A stretch of 64,000 nt of DNA from assembly GCA_014529385.2 (NCBI GenBank), contig CM043967.1, positions 12,177,001 to 12,241,000 on the forward strand. The letters are read 5' to 3'. This stretch comes from Adiantum capillus-veneris. Its lineage: Eukaryota; Streptophyta; Polypodiopsida; Polypodiales; Pteridaceae. A program made the translations under genes and the position numbers. Within the stretch, counting starts at the first letter, position 1. Each line of letters begins with the position of its first letter. The notes under the pieces are model-generated. The model was not told the origin of the DNA. It was given only the letters and a program-made list of their open reading frames with translations, and ran no database searches. Below, one piece after another: positions 21,286 through 32,670 of the stretch.

Positions 21286-21560
21286 ATGAGAGTTGATGCA
21301 CCAAAGATATTTATCTCAATCTATACTTCTGCATCTTCATCATCAAACTCCACTTCTTCATCGCTCTCTGCATCAACCTATGTATTTGAAAGCTCATCTC
21401 TAGGTTCATGCATCTGCTCCCCACTGACCTCCAGCTCAAAATTCTCACTTACATCATCCGTTGATCGTTGTTCATCTTTAGGTTTAAGCATTTTCTCTCT
21501 ATTGACCTCTGATCCTTCACACACTTGCTTGCTTCGTGGAGCAAATTGAACAACATAGAG
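21286..21560 (-). pseudogene. CACTA copy A transposase C-terminal acidic tail
   Basis: On the minus strand this reads 'VVQFAPRSKQVCEG', 'ENFELEVSGEQMHEPRDEL' and 'AEVQIEIDIFGAS', matching the tail after the DUF4216 domain in the complete copy at about 41,590-41,880. An opposite-strand frame through the same DNA is Ser-rich and is an artefact of the acidic codons. Confidence 0.6.
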
Positions 21561-21689
21561 CCATTGCAGTTTAGACAGGTTTTTTTCATCCTTTTCTTTC
21601 TATAGTGGATCTATTCTGAATACAACTTGTTTACAATGTTGCGAAAGTATGAATGTATCTCGCGAATGTACGAACCGATCCTCAACAGA

Positions 21690-22445
21690 CTGCCATTTTT
21701 AAAGATCATTTGCATTTTTGGAATCTGTTTGCGTTTTTTAAGTCTATGTGCATTATTGAAGTCTGTTTGTGTTATTTCACTTTGTTTGTCAAAGTCCCTT
21801 TATTGTTTTGAAGTACACAAGTCGTTTTTTACGGTCGTTTGCCTTTCTAAAGTCCGTTTGCAGTTTTCCTACCATTTGTCGCTAACTCTAACTACCTCAC
21901 ATTCTCTAGCCATGCCCGATCCTCGCACACCTCAGTTTAGAGGTGCACAAAGATTAGGACCACCGGGTAATAATCTTGTCTTTATTGGTCAATGCCTATA
22001 TTCGAGGGTTCGACATAAGTAGACACCCATAACTACATGACAATTAATGCATGTACATAGATCCACTACAAACTCTAATTTAGAACATGCGGATGACTTA
22101 AATGGACCTATCTAATACAGACCGATCCTCAACATGCCACAAAATCATTTTCGTTTTTGAATCCGTTTGCATTTTTTAAGTCTATTTTCATTTTGAAGTC
22201 TGTTTACGTTATTTGCGTTTTGAAGTCTGTTACGTTATTTTACTTTGTTGGTAGAAGTTCGTTTGCGTTTTTGAAGTACATAAGCCGTTTCAAAAGTCCA
22301 TTTGCGTTTTGAACTACATACGCCATTTTGGAAGTTTGTTTGCTTTGTTAAAATTAAGTCTGTTTGCGTTTTTCTAAGTATACAAGCCGTTTCTGAAGTC
22401 CGTTTGCGTTTTCGAAGTCCGTTTGTATTTTTCTACCCTGAACCA
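21690..22445. repeat. Degenerate GTTTGCGTTTTTGAAGTC repeats of CACTA copy A
   Basis: The boxes GTTTGCGTTTTT, GAAGTCCGTTTG and AGTACACAAGCCG recur many times in variable order, as at 44,740-46,210 in the complete copy. A segment at 21,890-22,010 (CATTCTCTAGCCATGCCCG, AGGTGCACAAAGATTAGGAC) matches 44,615-44,720 and 44,875-44,950. Confidence 0.8.
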
Positions 22446-22499
22446 TCGCCCTAAATCGTCGAAACAGAGCCATGTCTTAGCAACTAAATTTTGAGCATC

Positions 22500-23200
22500 T
22501 TCGTACGGCCAAACACATAAGTGACTAGATCTACCTAAGTAACGAAGCGGGTAGGCCTAAATATTTTGGCAAAGAGGCTATTAACCTAAGTGGCTAGCCC
22601 TAAGCGATAAGTCTTAAGCGGTCTGAATACCGATTCACCCTAAGCGATTAGCCCTAGTTAAGCAGCTAAAAAACTAAATAACGAAGTGGGTGGACCTAAG
22701 CAGCACAGCTAAGCAACTAAATACCTAAGCGGCCAATCCTAATTAAGCGATAAGAATACCGATTAACCCTATGCAACTAGTCCTAAGAGGCTAAGCGGCT
22801 AAATAAAGAAGGGGGTAGGACTAAGCGGTTCAGCTAAGTAACTGAATACCTAAGCTGCTAGTCCTAAATGGCTAGTCGGAGGCGGCTAACACTAAGCGAC
22901 TAGCCCTAAGCGTGTAGCATTCGACGGCCTAAACACAAAGTAGTCCTGAGCGGCTAAGCGACTAAATACCTAAGTGGCTATCTTTAAGAGTCAAGCTCTA
23001 ATAAGCCATCTGAATATTGGTTAGACCTAAACCATTAGCCCTAAGCGGCTTAGTGGCTAAATAACGAAGCTAGCCGAGCCGCGGGTAGGACTAAGTGGGC
23101 TCGGCTGAGCGGCTGAATACCTAAGCAGCTAGCCTTCATCAGTTTAAATACGGACCAGTCCTCAACGATAACAAGAATTATTACCTAAATGGTTAGCCTT
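22500..23200. repeat. Degenerate CTAAGCGGCTAG repeats
   Basis: A unit of about 10-12 bases built from CTAAGCGGCTAG, CCCTAAGCGAT and AAATACCTAAG recurs dozens of times with drift. No matching array exists in the other CACTA copy, where CCTAACCTATAA repeats occupy the equivalent place. Confidence 0.8.
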
Positions 23201-24111
23201 AAAGGGTAAGATTTTCAAAACAAATAAAGCTAATCAAAGGTACTTAGAACCTAACACTATAAAGTTTCTAATTTATATTTTCAACACCTATGACAAGTCA
23301 CAATTTAAAAAAGCAACATAATTTCTTAATTTCTAAATTTATTTACATAAAAATAACAAATCTAATTATAAAATGACATAAATTAAAATAACTCTTTCTC
23401 TGAATGATCAAATGCCATTATCTTTCTTTGATAATGATGCTTTTTAATTAATATAATTTATAAAATAACAAAAGTTATATTTTTTGAATTGAAAAATATG
23501 TGTATGCACCGTATATAGTGTGTTTATATTGCTTAGTGTGCACTTTTGTTTATTTGTGTGCATGTATATGTGAATGTGTGTGTGTATGTGTGTATGCAAG
23601 AAAAGAGAATGATAGAACACTCACATGCGGCCTATTTGAGCAAGAAACACTTGAGGAAATGTCACTAAACTTGCAAAAAAAAACACACACACACACACAC
23701 TATGTTACACACGCACAAAAGTGGACAAATCTACTACGAATCTCGAAAAGAAGCTCACCTTGTTGATGGGGAGGAGCGAATGAATGGTAATCTCAAGTCC
23801 GGCAAGCCCTATGACAGCAGATCTACAACAAGTGAGGAGGAGGAGGGCAAGAGAGGAAGAGAAAAACGAGCGAAATGTGTAGGAGAAACTCACGGTTTCT
23901 ATTTTTTGCAAAATCCACCTATCCAGGCATCAGTATATGCATCAAAATATAGTCAAAATGGACGTCGATATACACATCAATATGGGCATTGGTATAGGCA
24001 TTGAAAATTTGAAATTTAAGTTTTTTTAAAAAATTGGTCTCCCTCCATATTTACCTACACATATAACGACGCTTGCCATTGACATCAAATTTTAAGCGTT
24101 CTCTTGTAGTG
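23201..24111 (-). repeat. CACTA copy A terminal region and right terminus
   Basis: Segment 23,615-24,111 matches 47,160-47,682: both have CTCACATACGGCCTATTTGAG-like sequence, a CA microsatellite, a GAGGAGGAGGGCAAGAGA stretch, subterminal boxes like CATTGGTATAGGC and an end reading TTTAAGCG..TCTTGTAGTG. Read on the minus strand the end is CACTACAAGAGAACGC. The bases 23,201-23,500 are plain AT-rich filler. Confidence 0.8.
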
Positions 24112-24114
24112 GGA

Positions 24115-25900
24115 TAGATCCATATCCATGTTAAATAATTTTCTCTTTTCACTTGGCAAATGTGAAGTCATTTTTGCATCCTCCTCATCATGTGAGGCAT
24201 TGAGGGATCAACTTGTGCCAAATACTCTGAAATGTAAACAAATGTCTCTTGCAGATCCATCCTTCGACCATGCATGCCTCTGTGATTGGGACTATAGCTG
24301 CACAAAATCTTTGAGAGTCTTTAAAAAACTCTTTAAAAAGAACATCCATCGTGCATGCAATACTCCACATATAGCGATCTCCTTAACCATGTGAACAAGA
24401 GGTGGATCTGGCTAAGAAAAACAGATCGAGGAAATGCATCCTCAATGGCACACACGGTTTCCACAGCAAGTGTCTAAGCAGAAGGAATGGGAGTTATTTC
24501 AATTTCTTTGGAGCTTACAAATCTGTAAGATAACACACAAGAGTACACTAAGTGTTTGTTGAGGATATTGTGTACATAGAAAAGTTTGCTTGAGTGGAGA
24601 TGTGATGTACCTTACTAACCCGTTTGAAAATAGCTTCCCTCACTTTCTTGTCCCGGGATATGCACATACTCATCAGCAAAATGAACTACAATGTCAAAAT
24701 AGTAAATGAGGAAGTGAGAGAATGTCATACGTACAAACCAATATCTATACGAAATAAGGGAGAGGATAAAAAAAGAGAGAAAGAATACAATTTGCATATA
24801 GTGCCAATCATGGGACTTTCAACCCATATAATTAAATGCTTCCACCTTTCTTTGCTTTTGTGAAAGCTCCCTTTAGAGACCTCATGTAATGCAACCCTTC
24901 ATTTGATCTAGCTCATCTTTGGTTAGCATCCATGGTGCTTTAGGAAGCACAATCTTCCCATTGGGGGCTCGATGTGGAATAGCAAAGGTGAGGAGATGTT
25001 TCAAGGCCCTCAAATCCTCCCTCACCTGCAAAGAATCTTTTTGCGAATAATATGGTCCCACAAGGTGTGAGCTACATTCTTGAATATGTGCATGAAATCC
25101 AAGTGGTGTTGTATTTTAAGTCCTTCCAAGATAAAAATATGGAATACCTTGACATACCTTTTGGTGGAGTAGTCAGGAATGGATCACTATTGTAGTGCTC
25201 TTCCCAAAAAGTTCCCCAATCTACCATCGTGCACTTTAGTGGCATCTTGTCATTTGTTGGAGCCTTGTATTTTCTATGCATTTGGGGCAAGAAATGATGG
25301 TTGTTTGGATAGATTACCTTGTGTAAGGCATCTGGCCTCTTTGTCACCAATGATGGCCCACAAGTAGGACAAGCACTCACCATTCAGTACCCTCTGTATA
25401 ACGTGCGTTCACGGGGTATTAAAAAACCCCTCTTTTAACATGTCTGAATTAATAAAATGACCCTTTATTTTATGATTTTTTCCCAAAATTGAATATAAAA
25501 ATCCCTATTTTAATGTATCTTTGTTAAATTTCCTATTGAACTCATGTTATACATTAACATGATTACATAGTGCATCCCCCGAGGACATGCATTATGTCCC
25601 GATGTATACAACCCTCCACTCATAGCACGTCTTTAGAGAAAAGTTGCAAAACCTCAAATGTTAGAAAGAGAGGGGAATGAATATAACATACTAGAAATCT
25701 CTCCAAGCCTAGCATAGTCGTGCATAGTCACATAAGGATTCCCCTCACAATGACCTCTCTCCTCTCCTTTGGAAGTGAGACATCTACAATGGGGATGCCT
25801 TTCCATAACTCCTCCAACTGCTTGATGAGGGGCTTGAGGTAGACATCAAGCCAAAGGGCGACTGTTTTTTGTACTTTGTAAACTGTTCACTGCATACCTT
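24115..25900 (-). pseudogene. TNP2-like CACTA transposase fragment (copy C)
   Basis: Minus-strand pieces in shifted frames follow the TNP2 order: 'DVYLKPLIKQLEELWKGIP' and 'ERREVIVRGILM' near 25,740-25,860; 'CPTCGPSLVTKRPDALHKVI' at 25,270-25,380; 'NGKIVLPKAPWMLTKDELDQ' near 24,890-24,960; and a DUF4218 stretch 'GVLHARWMFFLKSFLKTLKD' with 'ACMVEGWI' near 24,200-24,390. TNP2 is the DDE transposase of CACTA elements. The N-terminal part is missing and the sequence stops where the terminus of copy A begins. Residues differ clearly from the copy at 41,880-44,540, so it is a separate lineage. Confidence 0.8.
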
Positions 25901-27310
25901 GAAGTAGCCTTTGTTCCATCTGATACCGAGTTCATATAGTTTATATCAGGATACCAACGTAATGAAGGCTGCCACTTTTTATGTTGTTCATTTGAGCACG
26001 ATAATTTTTTAACTTAGTTAAGGCTAAGATGATTGGAGTTAGTAGGATTTCTTCTCATTTGGCATATAAACTGAGGTATGATGGATTCTGTATGCACAAG
26101 TGGGCATGTGAATTTTAGTTTTGCTTGATAACATAGCCAAGCTTGATACCTTTTTTGTTGTTGAGAGATATCTGAAGCCATTGATTTGGATACTTTATGG
26201 CTTCATGGTACTTAAAAAAGCTAGAGGAGTTGGAGCTTGACAAATTTGGCAAAGTAATTTTGATATTGAAGGACTTATTTATGGATGATATCGGGATTAA
26301 GACACTTGGATCAGAAGGGGTCGTGGCCTTCTGATCAGAATGATATGTATGCTAATATATTTAAGGTCTAATAAAAAATGGGGCTATATAGAAACCATAT
26401 TTATAAGTACTTTTATAAACCTTTGGGATAATAAACTTTTTTACAAAAAAAACCAAAGAACTGGAATACGTGAACACTTTGGACAGTGGTATTAAGTTAA
26501 AAAAGTTGTAAGTTGGACATAAATAACAACTGATATAGTCCATTGACACCTGTAAAACACATCCAAGGCTAACGTATTTGTTGTCTTGTTTGGATGGATG
26601 TAGGTGAGGAATCTATCCTTCTACATCCATCCTTTCTTGGAATCTTTTTGGCTTAAAGCAAATGTCTATCCATGATGACACTTGCTCCTACTACTTGGGA
26701 AGTACTTCTTTAATGAGTCATTATCATTGTATACTAGAATGAGGCTTTATTCTCATAAGCCATGTACAAAGATAATTCTAAGGTTGAGTTGTTTTTTTAC
26801 TAATCATTGACTTTTCTCTAAAGCCATCTATCTTTTGAATGTTAAAGTTCATTTATGTTTTATTATTTAAGTAAAAACAACTACATACACATCCTATATA
26901 TAAGGTTTTTCCATTCTTTTTGGAAAAACAAGCTTGAATCTTAGTTCTAAGTTGGACCCACTGCCTATAATTCCTTGATTGGTTCGCTGGTGTTAGGTGG
27001 TCCTTCATAGGCTAATGTTCTGGATACCTGCTCACGGTTGTTATAGTCTCTGACTTTGCCGGTTTAAGGATTGCAGACCCAACCTATAGGACTAATTATG
27101 CATATATTCTTTTAGGATCACAAAAATTTTAGATTGATAGCTCACATGAGAGTAAACTCCGACCCGGAGAAGCATACAAGGATTTTAAAACAAATTAGGT
27201 TTTATCTAAAGGACCATTCGCCAAAAAGAGCCCTAGCTATTAGAACTAGACCTTTCCTAGCTCGACGGGACAAATGTTGTGTTACGTACTACCATAAGTA
27301 GTCCATGGCT
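25901..27310. other. Region without recognisable genes
   Basis: AT-rich, with scattered short frames lacking motifs. A perfect 10-bp inverted repeat, GATCAGAAGG / CCTTCTGATC with an 8-base spacer, lies at 26,309-26,336. Nothing else stands out. Confidence 0.5.
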
Positions 27311-27328
27311 TACTAATAATTTTGTCTA

Positions 27329-27870
27329 TTGCACACCCTTGCTCTCTCGCAAGGCGTGGAACTATCTTGTGAGCCCCTCTCTGCGGCGGAAACCTCTCTT
27401 GTCCTTAGATGTATTAGCAGTTTCGATGCTTCTCAATTAATATATGACTTGGCTCTTACCTCATATAAAAAGCTATCTATCTTACACATGTTGTCTTTTA
27501 ATGATTGGGTCAAGATTCTAGCTACGTCCCTAGACAAGGACTCCAAAGATGGGGTTAATATGATTTCCCATTACATAGCCCAATTATCTATATTTTTCAT
27601 ACAGTATCAACGAGAGCTAGCCCTATTTTCTTCTTCTAGAACTGAATTATCTAGCTTTTTGAAAAAATAATGTGGCTTCAATCCATCTTTTATCAATAAC
27701 CCTACTACTCCAACTGTCCCTCAAAATGGTGGTATCCTTTGCAGAGATATTGTGGCACTTGAAGATGTCAAAGAATTTCAAAACAATCTTTGCTCCTTTA
27801 GTGACTCTAATCTCTTGGAAATGTACCCAACGTATCCAAGGTTTTTCCTTTCCTACCAGCTCTAATCTAT
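27329..27870 (+). pseudogene. Unrecognised protein, two frames
   Basis: Frame 27,329-27,670 encodes 113 residues with a helical character ('LIYDLALTSYKKLSILHMLS', 'VNMISHYIAQLSIFFIQYQR') ending 'RTELSSFLKK'. In the next frame the reading continues as 'CGFNPSFINNPTTPTVPQNG', 'ALEDVKEFQNNLCSF' and 'YPTYPRFFLSY'. One frameshift near 27,668 would join them into about 180 residues. I do not recognise the family. The balanced composition suggests a former coding sequence rather than noise; it might be a transposon structural protein. Confidence 0.35.
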
Positions 27871-28650
27871 GAAAGGTTAGAGTTGTTCATTGCAATAGGG
27901 TAAGTGGAACTAGGATTTATTATCTCGGTTGGCATGCCTAGTTACAATGTTCAAGGGACATCATAGGGAACTAAGGTCTTAATAATGGAGTCTTTTTAGG
28001 CTTGCCTATGGCTTAACCATTATTAAGCTACTAGCAAGCTTGATAGGAACCGATGCCACCTTAGCACTATTAAACCCACTCCACTACTCTTTGCAATAAA
28101 AAATATTCTACACCATGGGTGTAGCTACTGAGGTGCATCTTTTTGAAGGCTAAGAGAAGTAGTAACCGAAGCTTTAATCTCTATCAATCTCTTCCCTCTC
28201 TATACATTAAATAGAGATATGTACTACTTAAAGGTATGCACTACTAGCCGCTACTTAGGTCTAATAGTATATATGTGTGTAAGATGTCCTAATACTTACC
28301 TACCTTTAATGTAGATGTCGGACGAGAGACCACCTACTAAGAAACAACCCAGTCATTCCTCCTTTGGTCAGTTCACGTCCCAGATGAACCACCATCCATG
28401 GTGGATGTCGTCTCCAGTGGACCCGACTCTTGGGCAGGCATGGCCCTCTTACACCTACAAAGGTGCCGGTCCATCTACCCATGTTCCTTAGCAAGTGGGA
28501 GATCCAAACCTCCAGTGCCTACTCTCTTTGCGGAATGAGTACCTCCGTTGATTGGAGGGATTGTTTGGCAGCTACACTCAATAGCAATTTGCGGCCTACG
28601 CCATGGGGGAGCAAGGCAGGGACTCCCTACGTGTACAGCCTCGCATAGAT

Positions 28651-29278
28651 GGAACCTCCTTCTATGCTCCCTTCTTAAATTACTGATCTAGTCCCCTTCC
28701 ATCGCGGACCCCACTCCCCTTCCATCGCACGGCCCCACACCATTCCATTCAACTCTTGCTTCACTCGAGCATTGTCGATAGTCCACAGCTGCTCCACACA
28801 CTTCTTCTGGCAGTGCATGCCGACATTCGTCTTAGGACAACGAGCACCGTGAGAGGCAGGGGATCCTATGGTTTTGCTTGTTTTGGTAGTGGGGGGAGGG
28901 GGGCTAGGGGGAGTCCCCTATTTTAGAGCATGTTGCACCCGATGCAAAGAACGGGGATACAGACGGAACCTCCTTCTACGCTCCCTTCTTAAATTATTGA
29001 TCTAGTCCCCTTCCATCATGGACCCCACTCCCCTTCCATCGCAGGGCCCCACACCATTCCATTCAAATCTTGCTTCACCCGAGCATTGTCGATAGTCCAC
29101 AGCCGCTCCACACACTTCTTCTGGTAGTGCACGCCGACGTTCGTCTTAGGACAACGAGGACTGTGAGAGGCAGGGGATCTTATGGTTTTGCTTGTTTTGT
29201 TAGTGGGGGGAGGGGGGCTAGGGGGAGTCCCCTATTTTAGAGCATGTTGCACCCGATGCAAAGAACGAGGATACTGAC
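28651..29278. repeat. Perfectly abutting tandem duplication of 314 bp
   Basis: Copy 1 (28,651-28,964) and copy 2 (28,965-29,278) both begin GGAACCTCCTTCTA and end with GATAC(A/T)GAC, with few substitutions. Landmarks include CCCCTTCCATCGC, GTCGATAGTCCACAGC and GTGGGGGGAGGGGGGCTAGG. The low divergence points to a recent event. The duplicated sequence is not recognised. Confidence 0.92.
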
Positions 29279-29380
29279 GCGCCCGTGCCAGACATGCATG
29301 GGTGCTACTACATAGTAGAGTATGATGACAAAGTTGACTTTGGTATAGCACATGGAAAGGCTTTTTGATGCCAACTTTCG

Positions 29381-29407
29381 ATTCTTATACACTCGGTGTA
29401 TAAGAAT
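29381..29407. repeat. Perfect 12-bp palindrome with 3-base loop
   Basis: ATTCTTATACAC and GTGTATAAGAAT flank TCG. Outer AACTTT and AAAGTT lie a few bases beyond, so the fold could extend. A function such as terminator or protein site is not indicated by context. Confidence 0.9.
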
Positions 29408-29775
29408 TGTTTTGTAAAGTTAAGAGACCAGCAGTCCGATCATGCACGCTATATCGAGGAAGCATTGCATGCTCGATTCCCAAATGCCCCCAATGAGTGT
29501 GTTTCAACACAGTGGTTGGAGGGCTTCATTAAAATTTTTCTTTGAAGAAGAAGCAAGCAAGTGTATGACATGCAGCAGCCAACCAGGTCAAAAATTCAGA
29601 CAAAAGCTATCGCGAAGGCAGCATGGCAAATGCGGAGTGGGAGTGGGCAATGCAAAAAAAAGGACGAACAAGCTATAACAAGTTCATCCTATAGACAACA
29701 GTACGAAGCTCGGGCTAGATACACTCCCACACACTATGGTTCGGGAGAAAAACCAACTTGAAAGGACACTATCAA

Positions 29776-30112
29776 AAACAGATTTTCCATACTGTGGGTA
29801 GAAGATCTCTTTGATAAGCTACAAGGTTCGACCTACTTCAGTAGGATTGACCTTAAAAGTCGCTATCATCAAACAAGGATGGTGAATGAAGATATCATAA
29901 AGATCGTGTTCTGTACAATGTTTGGTCTTTATGAATATCTTGTCATGTCTTTTGGTTTGACAAATGCTCCATCCACGTCCAATCGCCTAATGGAGAAAAT
30001 CTTTAGACTCTGCCGCAAGTTCACTAGAGTGTTTCTCGACGACATTATCATCTATTCCAAATCTTTGGAGATGAGACAAGGCAAACAAGAGAAAGGGTCA
30101 TGGTGGCTCTTG
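29776..30112 (+). pseudogene. Ty3 reverse transcriptase fragment
   Basis: The plus-strand reading has 'LFDKLQGSTYFSRIDLKSRY', 'YLVMSFGLTNAPST' and the catalytic 'FLDDIIIYSKSLE', an RT palm of Ty3/gypsy type, with 'DLKSRYHQ' where 'DLKSGYHQ' is usual. RNase H and integrase do not follow; the frame runs into unrelated sequence. The preceding 29,442-29,760 frames are basic and Gln-rich and could be gag remains, but I cannot confirm that. Confidence 0.8.
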
Positions 30113-30114
30113 TA

Positions 30115-30860
30115 AAACAATAAGAAAGTGATAAAATCATAAGTTGAGTTTAACTAGAATCATATAAGGTGAAGCATTGTTTGGGAATGTCTCTTTTATT
30201 AAGCAACCGAGTTTCCTCCTCACAAAGAAGGAAACCAAAAATACTAGCAGAAATTTTGAAATTTGTAAGATTTTTGAACTAAGTCCTCACACATTTCGTT
30301 GATTTTTCTTCCCTTTACCATGATTTATAACTGAAATGGCCAATTTTGACCTTGAAAGGCAAGGTTTGATCAATTTGCAACAGGTTTTCAAATTTCAACT
30401 AGGATATTTACACTACAATCCGGAATATGTGATCAATGCAAGACACACGCACACATTTATTTTTTCCTTTATTATACCCATATTATCTTAGAGTTCTATA
30501 CCTATGGCCATATCTAACCCCATTCATCAACTGTTCATCCACCATTGATCTCACCCCTACCCACAAGTGATGTAACCACGTCACAAATTTAATTGAATGG
30601 CTCTTCTCCTCCACCAAAACATCCACATCAATAAAAATTGGTCTCATCTTCTTGAGAACCTTTGCATTAATATTTGATCTATTGATTAAGGATTTCTAAT
30701 TCCAATCTCTTACATTAATGTGTGGGTTGAATCCATAATCTCTTTGCAATACAGTAACAAATGATGGTTGCTTAAGGAATCTCTTTGTTGAGTCATCAAT
30801 ACCTAGACATGACATGTTGATTTTGGGATTTCCTTCAAGTATCAATTACAATCAACCTCA
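30115..30860. other. Region without recognisable genes
   Basis: AT-rich; short frames only, no motif recognised. Confidence 0.5.
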
Positions 30861-30861
30861 G

Positions 30862-30991
30862 GCGGTGACGCAGAAAGGAGCAGAGGTTGGGATTTCCTCA
30901 AGCGGTGACGCAGAAAGGAGCAGAGGTTAGGCTAGAGAGAGGTGATCGTCGTTCGCATATAGACGTGTATAGACTCATTCGACTATGGCAC

Positions 30992-31038
<47 letters not shown>
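30862..31038. repeat. 41-bp direct repeat followed by (GA)n microsatellite
   Basis: GCGGTGACGCAGAAAGGAGC occurs at about 30,861 and 30,902, each followed by AGAGGTT. A run of about 22 GA dinucleotides occupies 30,993-31,038. Confidence 0.9.
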
Positions 31039-31041
<3 letters not shown>

Positions 31042-31119
31042 ACGCACACGTAGTCACAACTACTATAAGCATGTGCCATTGTGCTTTTTCTAAAACAATG
31101 CAGATTCCAAGCATACAAA

Positions 31120-31775
31120 ACTTCTTTTTCTTTCAAACTTTCTTTCCTTGATTTTGTCAAGAGGAAATATTTATTAAAATCTAGGTTTTCTTCTCGGTCC
31201 TCATGCCCCAATGTTCGAGAAAAATGTGCCTCGTCTTATTATTCTGTTGTTTTCAATCTCAAAACTGCCAGTTGAGGCCAAGGGGAAAGGGAAAATTTTC
31301 ACTCCAAAACAAAACAAAAAAGTGTAAAAGCCTAAAAAATTAACTTGATTCTAAAATTTCCTCTTGGAAAATCCAAGGGAAGGAATTTTGTATGTTTGGA
31401 AAAGTACTTTTTCCCGAACACTATCATGCTCTCAATCGGAATTTTTGAAATTGAAACCGGCACACTATTAATTCTCTCCAAAATAGAGAAAAATAGTGTA
31501 AAACCCCGATAAATTAACTTGATTTTCTAAAATTTCCTCTTAGCAAATTCAAGGAAAGGAATTTTGTATGTTTGGAATAATGCTTTTTCCCAAACACTGT
31601 CGTGCCCTCAACCGGCATTTTCGAGATTGAAACCAGCACGTTATCAAGATGAGACACAATTTCCCACGAACACTGGTTTTTGGAAATCCTTTTCCTCCAA
31701 GTGCTCGGGAAAAATCATTTACTCTAGCATGCAAATTTCTTCTTACTGAGTTTGCCAAGAGGAAATTTTAGGCTC
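31120..31775. repeat. Direct and inverted copies of an AAAATTTCCTCTTGG-containing repeat
   Basis: Two direct copies of about 145 bp (31,320-31,465 and 31,494-31,640) share ATTAACTTGATT, AATTTCCTCTT, GGAATTTTGTATGTTTGGAA and TTTTTCCC(G/A)AACACT. Partial copies in the opposite orientation lie on both sides (GTCAAGAGGAAATA near 31,157; GCCAAGAGGAAATT near 31,752). The arrangement inverted-direct-direct-inverted suggests nested foldback elements. Confidence 0.65.
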
Positions 31776-32600
31776 GTACATTCGCTGTTTTTGTGATGTT
31801 CAACGCATGAGCATGGTGGGAACCCTAGACCACCAACACACACTCTTGGATCTAGCTCAACTTGGCACCTCAAATTGCACAGTATGATGGACAAGAAGAG
31901 TATGAATGGATAAAGTGGGGGTACCCTTTCTGATTGGTGTACATTTGTCCACTAGTTCATTAATGCCTTTGAATTTTATGTTCTCTTGCATGTGTCTAAA
32001 TATGTGTCAAATCCATTTGATAGATCTGATAGTAGGTTAGCCTTAAGACTTAGTGAACATTGAGAAAGAGAAGGGAGGATTGTACTATATTAGTGGTGTT
32101 GCTACTGCAAAAACCAGTTCAAGACTATCCCTCTCCCTTATTGATCCTTTAGCTAAAGGATGTTCTTTTCCCTTTGCTTCTTTGGAACAAGTCAAGTAAT
32201 AGTTACGTGAACATTATTGACCATCCTCATTTAATATGGCTGCCTCTTCCTCCTCGTCGCGAAATCCACTCGATGGACATTACGGTGGCTACGATGACAA
32301 GTGGAACTTATGTGCGATGAATCTAGTGATGTTCGCTTGATGGAGTTTAAAGATGTGACTCAATAGCTTGATAACTTACAAAAATTTCTTGATGTATACT
32401 TGGCAATAATGTGATTTTGCTGTCTATTTTTTTAGAGTTGAACAAGATAGTGCACCGTGATATGGCTGCTTCATTCTTGGAACCCGATAGTGGCCTCATT
32501 CTTGATCATGTGCCTCCACTCCGCACGAGGATCACTTAAAGTCTGCCTAAGCTTGATGTTTCTTCTTCGCTTGGCGTTGGGCCCAAATCCCTCAAGCATG
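31776..32600. other. Region without a confident gene
   Basis: Short plus-strand frames such as 'MAASSSSSRNPLDGHYGGYD' at 32,236 and 'HRDMAASFLEPDSGL' at 32,455 have coding-like composition and may be leading parts of the OB-fold gene downstream or of a gag-like gene, but I recognise no family. Confidence 0.35.
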
Positions 32601-32670
32601 TGAATCAAAGTGGTACAGTAGCACGTACACTTTTAAAGCCTTGCGAGGCGACAACGGAACTAAGTAAGGC

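Larger units (their letters stand above)
20400..24111 (-). mobile_element. CACTA transposon copy A, non-autonomous
   Basis: Sequence collinear with the full CACTA element at 39,405-47,682. It shares the gene-2 region (20,430-21,103), the acidic tail of the transposase gene (21,286-21,560), GTTTGCGTTTTT repeats and the terminal region ending TCTTGTAGTG at 24,111. The main transposase body is absent: the sequence jumps near 21,665 from a point matching about 41,985 to one matching about 44,700 of the full copy. The left terminus is missing; copia sequence abuts at 20,400-20,425. Confidence 0.8.

Noticed and set aside
21286-21549. Ser-rich plus-strand frame
   Set aside because: Opposite strand of the acidic tail of the CACTA transposase gene.
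28306-28648. Overlapping short frames on both strands
   Set aside because: Mirror frames of the same GC-richer stretch without family signatures.
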